A stretch of 64,000 bases of DNA, taken from assembly GCF_017591425.1 (NCBI RefSeq), contig NW_024467120.1:4092001-4156000 (forward strand), read 5' to 3'. Shown here piece by piece: positions 32,586 through 44,117 of the stretch (within the stretch, counting starts at the first letter, position 1; every line of letters starts with the position of its first letter). Below the pieces are notes generated by a model. It was not told the DNA's origin. It made no database searches and worked only from the letters and a program-made list of their open reading frames with translations. The DNA is from Ochotona curzoniae (taxonomy: Eukaryota > Chordata > Mammalia > Lagomorpha > Ochotonidae). The position numbers were made by a program, and so were the translations under genes.

Positions 32586-33999
32586 TTAAGACTCCGTGGT
32601 AACCCTTAGGAAGGATGAGTGACATTATCCCGGGGAATTCTGAGAGCCTTTACAAACCACAATTGCTCTGTGATTTCCAGCTGCAATGACTATGCAGAAA
32701 ACTATGCTACAAGTGACTGTTCTTAAAAGTGTCACTAAGGCTTAGTTGATAGCCTGAGACTTTGCTGTTCACGGGTCACCCACATCCCCAGTTTTGGTTT
32801 CTGAGCCCTTTGCTGGTTTATGTCTCATTCAGTTTGAATGATAAATCAGTGCTTTACAGAGACCCTGCTTTCAAAAGTACTGCCTATGTCTGAGTGCCAA
32901 AGCCCTGAAATGTCATTACTAGTAAGTTGCTCACACATTTCATAAATATTTATTGAATGTCTTCGAAGCTCTTCCCTGAAAAGTGTGCAGATTCAGTGTG
33001 ACATCTAAGTCAATAATGGATTCTGAAAGTCTTCTACTAGGCCAGGGTGCTGTGTTATCTCGGCTATGTGACATCCTGGGAAAGGTACAAGTGTGGATAA
33101 AGTAAAAAAACAGGCCTAGATTCCAGGAGTCAAGGAGGCGGTGGGAGGGGAGGAAGAGGGGAGAAGTGGGAACTCTCAGAATACTTGGGAAAGTGCGTCT
33201 ACTCTGTGCATTGCTATAGTGGTGAACACAGGCCGTCATCCATTGGTCCAAAGCCATGACGTGCAGCACCAAGACTGAATCCTAATGCTGAGGGTGATGT
33301 GTCAATGTCACTTCAAATCAGCTGTAACAAACGCTCCATGGTGGTCAAGGAGGCTGTGTCTGTCCCATTTCCTCTTCCTGTCGTCTCTCTTCTTGTTTCA
33401 CATATACAACAGTCTTCACAATGCAATGCTGATCCTTCATCATCCATCAAAAGTTTCCTAACTGTTTCAGCTGGGTCTCCTAAGAAACAAACATCTTTTG
33501 AGGAATGGTACAACTAATCTGGGCGCTTAGCCATTGATGGAGACAATGGATTGGATTAGTCCATCTCTGCCTCGTCCCATCTGGGCATTATTGACCTTTT
33601 AGGCCAGAGAGCTCCTAATTTGGGTGGAGTAGGGTGGGGCCCTGTCTTTTATACTGTACAATATGAGTAGCATCCTTGGCCCCCAGATGCCTGTAGTGCT
33701 ACCCCCAGTTGTAACAACCAACCAATAATATCTTCTGATGACAGGAACCAAAATCACCATTAGGTAGGAACCCACTTGGGGGTATCTCCTTGAAAACAGG
33801 AAACTGCAATTCTCCAACTGTCTTGCAGCTAGAGTTCTGGCCAGAAATTTGATTCTCTGTACTATGATTTCAGGGCTAAAATAAAGGAGAAATCATTTCC
33901 TTATAGCTGAGGAGGCGGCCAAAGGGTAAGGCCCTGAATGACGTGAATGCTGCCTCTTTCTCCAAATCTATTCCATACTACTCTCCCCTGGCTGTGGTT
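32586..33999. other. unique sequence, no gene identified
   Basis: About 1.4 kb with no repeat or domain recognised. The opposite-strand frames at 33299-33517 and 33313-33513 overlap and cancel as evidence. Confidence 0.4.
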
Positions 34000-34310
34000 T
34001 GAATGTCTGGCTCCCATCCAAATTTGTATGTTGAAAGTTTAATCCCCAGCACTACAGTGTTGGAAGGTGAGCCTGATGCGAGGCATTTAGGTCTTAAAGA
34101 CTCCACCATCACGAATGGCTTCATGCCACAAAAGGTCTTGCAGAGGTAGCTTCCCTCCCTTCTGCTCTTATACGCCATGATAAACAGTGCTCCTCCCTGC
34201 TGGAACATGCGCTATTGGAAGTGCAGACCATGCTCTCCTCAGGCACCAGACACGCTGCTCCAGGGGTTTGATAACAGATTTCGGTTCTTTATCGGTCATC
34301 CAGTGTTAGG
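34000..34310 (+). mobile_element. MLT1-like (MaLR) LTR fragment
   Basis: It starts with GTGGTTTGAATGTCTGGC, then CCAAATTTGTATGTTGAAAG, TTTAATCCCCAGCAC, GCATTTAGGTC, CACCATCACGAATGGC and CACCAGACACGCTGC. This is the order of the MLT1-type LTR 5' and central parts. The 3' part is decayed. Confidence 0.75.
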
Positions 34311-34999
34311 TCTTCTGCTCTAACGGTGCAAGCAGCCTAAGCTGCCCTCATACTTGTTTGTTCCCAGGCTTTCTCTTGGTCCCCTGAATTGCCCAATTCC
34401 TCTTCTCCCCAGGTCACTGCAACCGGTCGCCCTTTTCTCACGTCCTTCAGATCCGAGTTTACATGTAAGCGCATTTTGCTTCATCACCCCATGGGCAGCA
34501 AGCCCCGCCCCCTGCATCCTTGGTTAGCACATCACATTGTTAATTTCCTGTGATGCACTCATCGCTACCTAAGCTAGCTTGCCTCCTGCCTGCGCCAGCC
34601 CACTGGGGTGAAACCCTTATTAGAGCAGGGCTGTCTCTCGAGCTCACTCTTGCATTTCAGCACCTGGTTCTGTGCCCAGCACACAGCAGACTCTTGGGGG
34701 GAACTACTTGCTGAATGAATGAATAGTTGAATATGTTTTGCAACCGTGATTCAGCCTGTCGTTTAAAAGGGAAGAGGACAAAATGAAATAAACATCTTAG
34801 ACAATTATCAACCTGACTGCAGAAAAGGAGGGTCCGGTCGAACCGCAAGCAACATCATCATAGATATGAAACCGATGCTATTTCTGCAGTGGGCTCTTTG
34901 ACAATATTCTTCATTCCAGAAACAAGCGATCCTTCCAGACAGGGGCTTCCATGTGTTTTATGCAAGAACATATAGTCAAACACACAATGACACCAGTTA
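34311..34999 (+). other. mostly unique, with a MIR/L2-like tail
   Basis: 34660-34735 contains TCTGTGCCCAGCACACAGCAGACTC followed by GCTGAATGAATGAATAG, resembling the 3' end of an old MIR or L2. Nothing else recognised. Confidence 0.4.
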
Positions 35000-35150
35000 C
35001 AAACAGCTTATGTTTATGTCTGTGTTTTCCATGTGCCACACACTGTATGTGTATTAACTCTGTGAGGTGAGGGGCCTCATTATTCCCATTTCACAGATGA
35101 GCGACCTGAACCACTGAACGTTTGAGACGTGGTGGGTGGATGTCAGAGCT
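35000..35150 (+). repeat. MIR element
   Basis: CATGTGCCACACACTGTATGTGTATTAACTC, then GTGAGGTGAGGGGCCTCATTATTCCCATTTCACAGATGAG, follows the MIR3-type order 'TATGTGCCAGGCACTG...CCCATTTTACAGATGAGG'. Confidence 0.75.
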
Positions 35151-35202
35151 CTCATGCCCACCTAGGGAGCCTAGCTCCAGAGAGACTACTGTGATTCTAG
35201 GA

Positions 35203-35520
35203 AATGCACACGATGGAGGCTCATGTTGTGGTGCGGCAATGACAGCCACTGCCTGTGACATCAGCATCCCAAACAGGCACTGGTATCTGTCTTGGCTGTT
35301 CCATTTCTGATCTAGACCCCTGCTCATGGCTGGGGCAAGCAGGTCCAAGGGCTCCGGTACCTGTATCAACAACGGAGACCTGGAAGAAGATCCAGGCTCC
35401 TGGATTCCACCTGGCCCATCAGACAAACAACCCAGAGGATGGAAGCTCTCTCTCTCTTGCTCTCTTCCTGTGTAAATCTGCCTTTCAACTAATAAATAAA
35501 TAAACCTATTAAAAATTTTG
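35203..35520 (+). mobile_element. older CSINE copy
   Basis: The plus-strand copy has TCCCAAACAGGCACTGG, TTGGCTGTTCCATTTCTGATC, GGAGACCTGGAAGAAG, a CT-rich stretch and CTTTCAACTAATAAATAAATAAAC at its end. About 40 bp around the GGGGAGTGAATC block are missing. Confidence 0.85.
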
Positions 35521-38500
35521 GAAACAAAATACACCCTTTTGGTCAAGGCGTTGCTGATGGATGCAACAGACGGGCAGGTCTGCCCCTCCTTTCCAGATTG
35601 TCAGTAGATCAAAATTCTGCTTAGAATCTACAAGTGAGACGGCCTTAAGGCATGTCTGGCTGAGTAAGGAAACTTGTGCTTCGGGCTTTCGAGTCCAACT
35701 CTTCCCCCAGTGAAGTTGAGTCCTGGGCTAATTGTCTTCCCAATGTCCAACAGCCCCCTTGAGACTCCTATGATCTTAACATATTTGTTTGCTAAGCCTT
35801 TACAACCACTCTGATTTAACCAGGGTCAGCGTCCTGGTCTGCATTGGCCTTGTGACACCGTGCAGGGCCCTCGGGCATGCATGGCCCAGAGTGCCTTAGG
35901 TAAGCACCTGTATATTTTTTCTCCTCTTCCCTTCCTGTGGAATTTGTCCCACTCGGGACCTGTTGCATCTTCTCATGGCTGTTTTGGGCTCTCAGCATCT
36001 TTCCAATAAGGCCTGACCCAGGATCTCTACTTGAAGATGGACTGGGTTGATAGGGCCTCTTTTTACAGGTCACTCTTGTTAGTAGAAGATGGCAAGAGCC
36101 AAACCTAGCAGAGAGCATCCAGGCTCTGCTCAAAGGCTGCCTGGGGCTGGGAGGAGGCCAGGTTGCCTGGAAGCCTTCTGGGACACGTAGCTGGCCCAGG
36201 CAGCTGAGGCAATCAGCTGCAAACACACACGCAAACGGTGCATGCCATCCTCATGAGGTTCCTCTTCCTCCTGCTGGAATACCAAGGTCGGGGCAGAGGA
36301 GTGTGGGGAGAGAGGAGGGTGGATATTCAGGGCTCTAGCTGGGATGTTGCTAGTGATTGCAGGTGAGCAGCAAATGCTCAGAGCACAGGCAGTGACCTTT
36401 CTTATTTGCAGTGTTTTCATTCTGCAGCTCGCGCGGCGGGGACCCTTGACTTCAGAGGCTCTGATGGCCCGAGGCTGTGTTGGACAGGAAATAAATGAGC
36501 CTGTCCTACTTCTAGTCTCTAGTATAATCTACATGCCGCACGGAGCCTGGGCAGGGCAGGACAAGTGTGGACGGGCGACCTCTAGTGGCAGGTAGTGGGA
36601 GCTGCATCGCCTGTCGTGCTGGGCTACTGGAAGATAGAGACCCAGGCAGTGCACAACCAGTACTGGCTGGGTGTTACCAGGACGCAAAGTGGACACAAGC
36701 AGATAGATGTAGGGAGCTTATCTTCCGTCTTGGGAAAATCAAAACAACATGCGGTTTCTCTAATGACTGGATGCTGTATGAGTTTTCCAGAAAGGACATA
36801 ATCTAGAAAGCTGAGCCAAGAAGAACAAGAAGACTTGGGCGGGGGGAAGGCATTGCCGATAAGGAAGTGCGCACAGACCAAGCAAGCAAGGAGAAAAGCC
36901 CCTTGTCGACATGAAACAGAGAACTGAGATCGTTGGGAGTATTGGTAGAACAGAAAGTTCGGCTTGGCACTGGGTGCCAGGGACATGAGACCCAGCTCTT
37001 ATGGACCAAGGATCTTCTCAGGTTTTCACCAAGGAAAACGGAGTCCCCACTCAGCCTGGGCAGCCCTTTTTGCCCAATGCATGACACATTATGGATCTGG
37101 GATGGCCACACCAAGCACAACGGGGGCCAAATGATGGATATCAGTATGCCAAGCAGACAGGATAGCGAGTTCTGTAGGAGAAGTTAGCGACATCTGGCCT
37201 GTCTGGAGCCCTGAGTAGGGCCTTGGAAGCCATGACCACAATGACAGGTCAGGGACCTAGCCAGGGACAGCTGTGACTCAGCTGTGAATGACCCCTACCG
37301 TCAGAGTACAGAGCCACGTGCCAAATAGCCCAAGGTTCCAGCAGAAGGGCGGTCTCTGGAACTTGAGCTGAAATCTGTGCATGTCTAGATGCTGGCTGAC
37401 TTTCTGAATTAGACAGACACTTGATGTGTGAGCTGTCCTGTCATGAGCCATGGCTTAGGTTGATCGGGTTTATGATGTAAAACAGGGCTTTGCAGCACTG
37501 AATGAAGTAGATGCACGCATGGTGTGAGAAAGATTACGACTTCAATGGCTGCTTTTCCTGTCTTTCCAATGGATCCTTGGGAAACAGCATGGACCCAGGC
37601 CCCCAGGGGGTGCTTTGCACCTGCTGCTCAGCCTCCCACTCACAAGTTGGAGTCACCTTTCACAGCCCGTTTTCTCCTGGGCAATACTGGCCATCTAATC
37701 CACGGTCTATATTTAGCTCAAAATTTGCATGATTCCTCAGGCACCACTTGGATCTGAAATTCTACAGTTCTTACTCCCAGCTGGCTGAAGCTGTGTCACC
37801 TTCCAGGAGGCAACAGAAATACTTTGGTTCTCCATGCTAGCCTCCTGTGATCTCTCCAGAGAGGCCAAGGAGCACAGCGCTGTCATAGTTACCCTTGGCC
37901 ACACGGAGAATTTTGCACTCAACACAGAGGTCTGTTCCTAACTACCTAGACACATTAAAGCAGACTCGGGCCCAGTCAGTGGGAGTGTTTCCATGGCTGC
38001 CTGAGTGAGTCTAAGGATCGTGAGGATTGACAGACACCGAGGCAGGTAGAAGCAGGTTTCTGGCCCCGTCTGAAAAGCAAGGGACCAGTAGCAAGCCATG
38101 CTGCAGCGTGAGGCAGGAGAAGAGTGACCCCCGGATATACTATCAACACATTCATACCAAGCTGGTGCTGCCTGATTCGCTGCTCAGTCCTTCTCCTCCA
38201 ACAGCCTGATATATCATCCCCAGGACTAAAGTAAAGAGGGCTCCCTGACATCCCCAAAGCAGGGCCAGCATTTCAGCTGAATGACAACAGCCTGTCTTTA
38301 TTCAAAGTTAGATTAGTTTTTCCATTACAGGTACTTTTGCTTTATTTTCTGTTTTCACATATCACATTCAAATTGGAAGTATCTTGATTACTGAATGTTT
38401 TGCTGTCCCCTTCAGTTTTGCATCCTTGGTGAGCGTATCACCCATCCTCTAGTAAACGTGGCAGTGAATTTGCATGCAATGGTAAGGTCCTTAGCCAACG

Positions 38501-38956
38501 TAAGCCTCTGCTCGCTCATGGGAAAGACGCGATTCATGCCAGCAACTGCTTTGCAGAGCTGTGAACTTGAGATGAGGTGATGTTGTAAAGTGCCCAGCTC
38601 CCAGAGAGAGCTCTCAGATGTGTGCTGATTGGGGTTGGCTACTATTGTGTACAAGGATTGTGCGATCTCCTGGTTGCCACTGTTCTGGTCTATCTGTTTA
38701 TTCCAAGGAAGTTGGCTTGCCTGGGCTTTGCCAGTTCCCAGGAGGCATGGGGTTGGGGTTGTCTCAATACTGTAAACTGTCTCAACCAAGAAATTCCAGA
38801 TTTGAAGTGATCAGATCTTCCACAGAAAGCCAGGAATTTGAATAACCGGATATGACCAAACAATGTCTTTGCTAGTGGCTTAATGGGCAGAATTGTGTTA
38901 GTCTACTTTGTCCATTTAGCTCTGCATCTACTGATTGTTAATCTAATCACAGGAGG
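35521..38956. other. GC-richer unique stretch, no gene proven
   Basis: About 3.4 kb almost free of repeats and less AT-rich than its neighbours. Frames include 35816-36226 minus (136 codons), 36624-36986 minus and 38412-38789 minus, none with a recognisable domain. If the window holds an unannotated exon or regulatory element, this and 45.2-50.3 kb are the likeliest places. That is inference from the lack of repeats only. Confidence 0.35.
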
Positions 38957-39277
38957 TTTTTTTTTAAGATTTATTTGCATTTATTGGAAAGGCAGATTTA
39001 TAGAGAGAAGGACAGATGGAGAGAAACATCTTCCATCTGCTGGTTCACTCTCCTAACAGTTGCAACAGCCAGAGCTGAGCTGATCCGAAGCCGGGAGCCC
39101 GGAGCCTCTTCCGTGTCTTCCATATGAATGCAGGGTCCCAAGGCTTTGAGCCATCCTCTGCTGTCCCAGGCCACAAACCGGGAGATAAATGGGAAATGGA
39201 ACAGCCAGGACATGAACCCAAGCCCATATGGTATTTATAGGAAGAGGATCAGCCATTTGAACTACAGCACTGGCCCC
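38957..39277 (-). mobile_element. CSINE-type SINE
   Basis: Minus-strand copy with TTTTTAAGATTTATTTGCATTTATTGG tail, CATCTTCCATCTGCTGG, CCCATATGG near 39221 and CACTGGCCCC at its head. Confidence 0.9.
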
Positions 39278-39416
39278 TAGGAGTTTCCTGGATGTAGTAT
39301 ATTTGAAGACTGCTCTTCTAGCTCATGCCCTTGAAGGTCCAATTAAAAACTAAGATCCTAATTTGGAAGGCAGAGATGAGAGTCCTGGTGTTTTGCATTT
39401 GGAAAAATTAGCCAAG

Positions 39417-39586
39417 CAGGACTGGCCATAAATTTGGGGGCCCAGTACAAAATGAAAATACAGAACTCCTCGTTCAATAATGAACCATCTCAGTATAGTG
39501 ACAGCCATGCCCTAAATCAAATTGGAGGAGTGTGTGGATTGAGCTCAGGAGTCTAGGGCCCTGAAGCCCTTACAAAGCTGGCCCTG
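39417..39586. mobile_element. possible hAT-like non-autonomous DNA transposon (MER-type)
   Basis: It starts CAGGACTGGCC and ends AGCTGGCCCTG, which are imperfect inverted ends of the CAGGGCCGGC type. The inside has GGGGGCCCAGTACAAAATGAAAATACAG and CTCGTTCAATAATGA, phrases I associate with an old mammalian MER element. A flanking 8 bp duplication is not clear. Confidence 0.5.
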
Positions 39587-39762
39587 TTGCCGGAAGGTGC
39601 CAGGGCTGCCCGCCCATGGCCAGGCGTTCCGTCTCCAGGGCGTAATTAGCACAGTGCAGTAGAACTCAATGTGATCATGGATGTGTTCCATGACTGGCTG
39701 TTTACTACAGTAATCACGTAGTCAGACTAAAAGTAAAGTCTAATTAAGTGTAAGGATCCCCC

Positions 39763-40035
39763 GGTGTGTTTCTGCTCTGGTTGTTAGGATGCCTGCTTAT
39801 CCTATCTACGTGCTTGAGTTTGAATCTCATCTTCCGCTTCCTGCTCATGCCCTGGGAGGCAGCAGGGGATGGCTCAAGTGATGGGATCCCTGCGGCTTAC
39901 ATGGGAGAGCCGGCTTAAGTTCCAGGCTCCTGGCTTCAGCCTGGCCCCACCTTAGCCATTGCAGAAGGAGAGAACCAGTGGCTGAGAGCTCTGTCTCTCA
40001 AATTAATGTGTGAATTCTTACAAAAAAAAAAAAAG
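39763..40035 (+). mobile_element. older CSINE subfamily copy
   Basis: The plus-strand copy has the CCCTGGGAGGCAGCAGGGGATGGCTCAAGTGATGGG block, CTGGCTTCAGCCTGGCCC and a tail of 12-13 A residues. Strongly diverged at the 5' end. Confidence 0.85.
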
Positions 40036-40709
40036 ACCACATGGTCCCGTATCCTGAATGGATGCCCTATTGGACATTGCAATTTGGATGTCAGGCAGAA
40101 CAGCTTGCTGCTCAAGCAAATTGTGTTTGCAGACTGACTACTGAGCAGGGCACACAAGAGGAGTCCAGCCCATCTTTATCTTTACACATTAATGGATCTG
40201 TTTAAACTTGGCTTTGTAGTCTGACAGGCAATGCTATTCCAGTCTCATTAGACACAACCCAAGGTGAGATATAATGTCTCACCTTAAAACGTATTCTAAA
40301 AAAAATTTACTGTAGAAAACAGTGGCAGTTCCTCTGCTAAAAGTTTCCTCGCCTCCTTTCACGAGTAATGATTGACAGGCTTTAAGTGCTGTCTGTGTCT
40401 TTCTAAGATGAAGTGACTGGCACGCTTGGAGCAGTCACTCTCGCGGCAGCCTGGGGATGCCAGGAGCCCTCCTTCATTGCCAGGGAGGCAGCTACTCCTC
40501 AGCCCATGAACCCGCCGTGCTTGGGCATCTGGCTGCTGCTGTGTCGGAGAGGCCAGCAGGTAGAGGGGACTCTCACAGGCGTGCCACCAAGCCAGCTATC
40601 GTGAAACCAAGAGCCATTTCTGAAGGATTTCTGTTTTTGGAATTGGAGTGAAATCTCCAAGTTGCTAATCTCCAAAGGGGTTTTCTGATTTCCAAACTCT
40701 ATTCAAGAT
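40036..40709. other. unique sequence, no gene identified
   Basis: Contains a GC-rich patch at 40430-40600 with two overlapping frames and no recognised domain. No repeat recognised. Confidence 0.4.
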
Positions 40710-40773
40710 CGTTTTTTTTTTATTGATTTCTTCATTTCTTTATGGATTTGAAAGTCAGAGTTTCAAAGAGATA

Positions 40774-40828
<55 letters not shown>

Positions 40829-41062
40829 AAAGATCTTCTGTCCCCTGGTTCACTCCCTAAATGGCTGCAGTAACTGGGGACAGAGCAGGCTAAAGCCAGG
40901 AGCCTGGAACTCCATCTTGGTCTCCCTCGTGGATGGCACTTGCGCCATCTTCTGCTGCTTTCAGGTGCTTTAGCATGGAGCTGGACAGGAAATGGGGCAC
41001 CTGGGACTGGTCCTGGTTCTCGTAATGGAAGCCAACATCATAGGTGGCCTAGCCTGCTATTA
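40710..41062 (-). mobile_element. older CSINE copy carrying a long AC microsatellite
   Basis: Minus-strand copy: T-run and TTGAAAGTCAGAGTTTC tail side, GATCTTCTGTCCCCTGGTTCACTCCC, GCATGGAGCTGGACAGG. The AC run sits where the CSINE normally has a GAGAGA stretch. Confidence 0.85.
40775..40824. repeat. (AC)n microsatellite, about 25 units
   Basis: A pure AC run inside a minus-strand SINE. It probably grew from the SINE's own simple-sequence region. Confidence 0.97.
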
Positions 41063-41124
41063 ACAAGGTTGGCTCCTCTCTTCAAGATTCCAAAGCATCT
41101 CTGAACCAGGATTAAGCGGGGGCC

Positions 41125-41271
41125 AGGGAGACTAGAGAAAGAAAACAGGAGAGGGAAAAGGAGAGCCGCGGGGAGAGGGGAAGATGGGAGAGAGGGAGAA
41201 GGAGGTACAGAAGTGAAAAGGAAGGAGGGGAAAAGAGGGAAGGAAAAAGGGCGAGAAAAAAAGTGGAGAGG
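41125..41271 (+). repeat. polypurine (G+A) tract
   Basis: About 145 bp of G and A with only about a dozen pyrimidines, made of GGGAGA, GAAAGAAAA and GGAAGGAGGGGAAAA words. It can form triplex (H-DNA) or G-rich structures. The minus-strand frame across it is pure low complexity and not a gene. Confidence 0.9.
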
Positions 41272-41948
41272 TGCGATTTCTTGAGTCAGAAAAGGTTGTT
41301 CCCGGAAAGCCAAGGGACCAGGAAGGAGGGAGGGATGGGAGAAGAGGCTCGCTTGAAGAATAAAATCAACACCCCAGGTGGGTCGGTGGGAGTCTGCAAG
41401 GACCATGGCTACTCTTATTGTTTGTCCTCTGGGTCTGCAGTTTCTGCCAGGAAAGCACAACACGCAGAAAGAATCAGACACTCTCCCAGCGCATCCCTGC
41501 TCAGCAGCCCAGACGCATGGTGCAGGAATTCACCCCGTGGAGACGGACCCCGGAATCCTTGGGAGGTCAGCACAGCACACAGGCCGACCGTGGGGGAAAT
41601 TTTTCAACAGCGTCTGGCCACCCAGCCAAACATTTGGGAGAAACAAACATTGCTGAAGACTCTGCCTCTACAACGAAATAAATCCCAGATGGATGAAATA
41701 TTTATGTGTTAACAAAAATCCGAACTCCAAAAGTGTCGGTGAACGAGCAGAATTCTGGGTCAGGAGTGGTGTATGCCTTCCATTAGAGCCACGGCTGCCA
41801 GGCCATTCCCGTGGAGGTTGCCAAGGCTTGCTCTCCCCCAGCCAGAGCAAGACGGGCTCTTCGTCTACAAAATCCACACCCACACGCAACATCTGATGAC
41901 ATCCGGTGTCCAGTTTGTGTCGTTCTTCCTTTTACAAATTTTCTTTGA
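41272..41948. other. unassigned sequence, no gene proven
   Basis: Three overlapping plus-strand frames cross 41263-41712 in different phases, which argues against any of them. 41650-41740 weakly resembles decayed L1 ORF2. Confidence 0.35.
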
Positions 41949-42597
41949 GGGCCCGGTGTGGTAGACTAGCAGCTAATGTCCTTGCCTTGCATGCACCGGG
42001 CACTGGTTTGTGTCCTGGCTGCTCGACTTCCTTTTCTTTTTTTATTTTAAAAATTTATTTTTATTATTATTTTTTTTATTGGAAAGGCGGATATACAGAG
42101 AGGAGAGACAGAGAGGAAGATCTTCCGTCCGATGATTCACTCCCCAAGTGAGCACAACGGCCGATGCTATGCCGATCCGAAGCCAGGAGACTCTTGCAGG
42201 TCTCCCATGCGGGTGCAGGGTCCCAAAGCTTTGGGCCATCCTTGACTGCTTTCCCGGGCCACAGGCAGGGAGCTGGATGGGAAGCTGGGCTGCCGGGATT
42301 AGAACCGGTGCCCATATGGGATCCCGGGTGAGCAAGGCGAGGACCTTTAACCACTGCGCCATCGCGCCGGGCCCTCGACTTCCTTTTTAGCTCCCTGCCT
42401 GTGACCTGGGAAAGCAGTGGTGGATGGCGAAGGCCTTGGAACCCTGTACCCAGGACAAACACATGGCTCCTGGCTTCAAACTGGTTCTGTTAGGCTCTGG
42501 CAGTTGCAGCCACAGGGGGAGTGAATCAGTGAATAAAAGATCTTTCTCTCCTTCTCCCTATAAATCTGATTTTCCAATAAAATGTGAAAATAAAAAA
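41949..42597 (+). mobile_element. CSINE-type SINE split by a younger SINE
   Basis: The plus-strand host SINE has head GGGCCCGGTGTGGTAG (41949) to CTCGACTTCC (42031), and resumes at 42388 with AGCTCCCTGCCTGTGACC, through GGGGGAGTGAATCAGTG to TTTTCCAATAAAATG. The CCCATATGGG block is lost in the first part. Between the halves lies a minus-strand SINE. Confidence 0.92.
42022..42387 (-). mobile_element. young CSINE-type SINE nested in an older one
   Basis: The minus-strand body (42036-42373) is near consensus: TTGGAAAGGCGGATATACAG, GATCTTCCGTCCGATG, CCCATATGGGATCCCGG, and GCGCCGGGCCC at its head. CTCGACTTCCTTTT at 42022-42035 repeats exactly at 42374-42387, a 14 bp duplication of the host SINE. 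Confidence 0.97.
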
Positions 42598-42880
42598 TTA
42601 ATTTTTTTATTTGAAAGGCAAAGTGACACCCAAAGAAAGAAAGACAGAGAGAGCAAAACGTTTTCCATCTGCTTGTCTTTGAGTTGTTACAATGGCTCGG
42701 GGTGGGCCAGCCTAGAAACTCCATCCGTGACTCGCTTGCGCGTGGCAGGGCCCTTAGCACTTGGGCCATTCTCCACTGATTTCCCAAAGACATCAGCAGA
42801 GAGCTGGATCAGAAACGGTGCAGCAGACCAACGACACGAGAGCTTGGCCTAACCTGCCGAGTCACAGCTCGCTAACCCGA
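42598..42880 (-). mobile_element. older CSINE copy, tail to tail with the previous SINE
   Basis: Minus-strand copy: TTTTTTTATTTGAAAGGCAAAG tail side, CATCTGCTTGTCTTTGAG, GGGCCATTCTCCACTGATTTCCC, CAGAGAGCTGGATCAG. It abuts the 3' end of the plus-strand SINE. Confidence 0.8.
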
Positions 42881-44117
42881 GCTTTTGTTAATCTCATCAT
42901 AGGCAAGTCTCATTTTTCCTGTAAAATGTATTTCTCTGATCCCTGATGATGAAGTTGACATCTCTTAATATACTTGTTCATGTTGTCTTTGTTGAACACC
43001 AGTTCCTCCATCCTAATGAACTTGATTTCATCCCAACAGATGCGTACATGAATGTAGCGTTCACTGTTCGTGGCAGTAAGAAGCCAGGGGTTTAAGTGGT
43101 AAGCCTGTTCCGGGGACATGGGATCAGTGCACGACCAGCGAGGAGGACCGAGCGGCATTTGGGAGTGGATCTGCACACACAGCGTGGCAAGCGTGGGCCT
43201 TCGCTATGAAGCGCACAGAGAAAGTAAGAACCAGAACACGTTCTTGAACACAATTTCGTTTATGTTAATTGAAACATGTGAACATTATGCAACACTTATT
43301 TAGCAAAAACAAATGCAAATGAAAATATACATAGCACATTCAAATGATTGCACGCACCAGGACGCAGAGAGGGGTGCAGAGTAAGAAATATGGATAAAAG
43401 AAATGAGGCAAGAGGAGCTCAGCAAGGACCCGCCGCTGGCAGTGTCCTGGGAGTGGAGGGCTGTCATGAATGAACTCTGCAATGTCGGAGGAGCCAAAGT
43501 GCACAAGACCAAACTGCTTCTGCCCCGTTGGGGCAGGAAGACCCTTTCTAGAAGCAACACCAAGGGCAAAAACTGTAAAGGGATAGCATGATAAGGCTGT
43601 GATATGATGGTATGGTTTAAAATCTATACATATGAAAATTAAAAAAAAATAGGGGTGATGGGAATTTAAATAATTTTGTTTTCTGGTGGAGAGCTTTTTT
43701 TTTTAAAAAAATATTATTATTTGCAAGATTTTGCTTATATAGATCTTAAGTTATTCACTTTAAGGCTGCATTGAAACTTCTGGAACACCTCGTATGGCCA
43801 GCATCACTGTGCTGAACTGCAGGTTTACCATAGCTACTAAAATTCTGTGTGTGTGTGTGAGAGAGAGAGAGAGAGTGTGTTTTGAGTGAGGGCTCACCTC
43901 TCCATTTCCCTTCATGGACTTTCCGCTCTTTTTGCTGGCGAGCTGACTGTGAGGACGTGTGTGAGCGTGAGCTCGTCCTCTGTCATCTAGCATGGGCTAT
44001 TTCTCGGAACACAAGCTCTGGGCAGTTGCATGGAAGGGAGCGTAGAGGGAGATGGTTGGCAATGTGGGAGAATGGACGTTGCTTGCAGCACTGAACAGCT
44101 GTACCTGAGTTGTTCCA
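42881..44117. other. unassigned sequence, L1-like patch at left
   Basis: 42898-42985 resembles antisense L1 ORF2 (CTGATGATGAAGTTGACATCTCTTAATATAC). The minus-strand frame 42910-43176 crosses it and is therefore not credited as a gene. A GTGTGTGAGAGA microsatellite lies at 43849-43880. Nothing else recognised. Confidence 0.4.

Noticed and set aside
35816..36226. 136-codon minus-strand frame in the GC-richer stretch
   Set aside because: No domain, no splice or promoter context. Long frames by chance are more likely in GC-rich DNA.
36595..36801. Frame beginning VVLGYWKIET, reminiscent of a mu-class glutathione transferase start
   Set aside because: Only about six residues fit (VLGYW.I). The following codons share nothing with the family, so it is a chance match.
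40775..40824. CRISPR-like or regulatory repeat array
   Set aside because: It is a plain dinucleotide run. No spaced direct repeats of CRISPR type occur in the window.
41263..41712. 149-codon plus-strand frame
   Set aside because: Two other frames in different phases are open over the same DNA, and it starts inside the polypurine tract. There is no domain.
42910..43176. 88-codon minus-strand frame with plausible amino-acid usage
   Set aside because: Its 3' part overlaps antisense L1 ORF2-like sequence and the rest has no recognisable domain.
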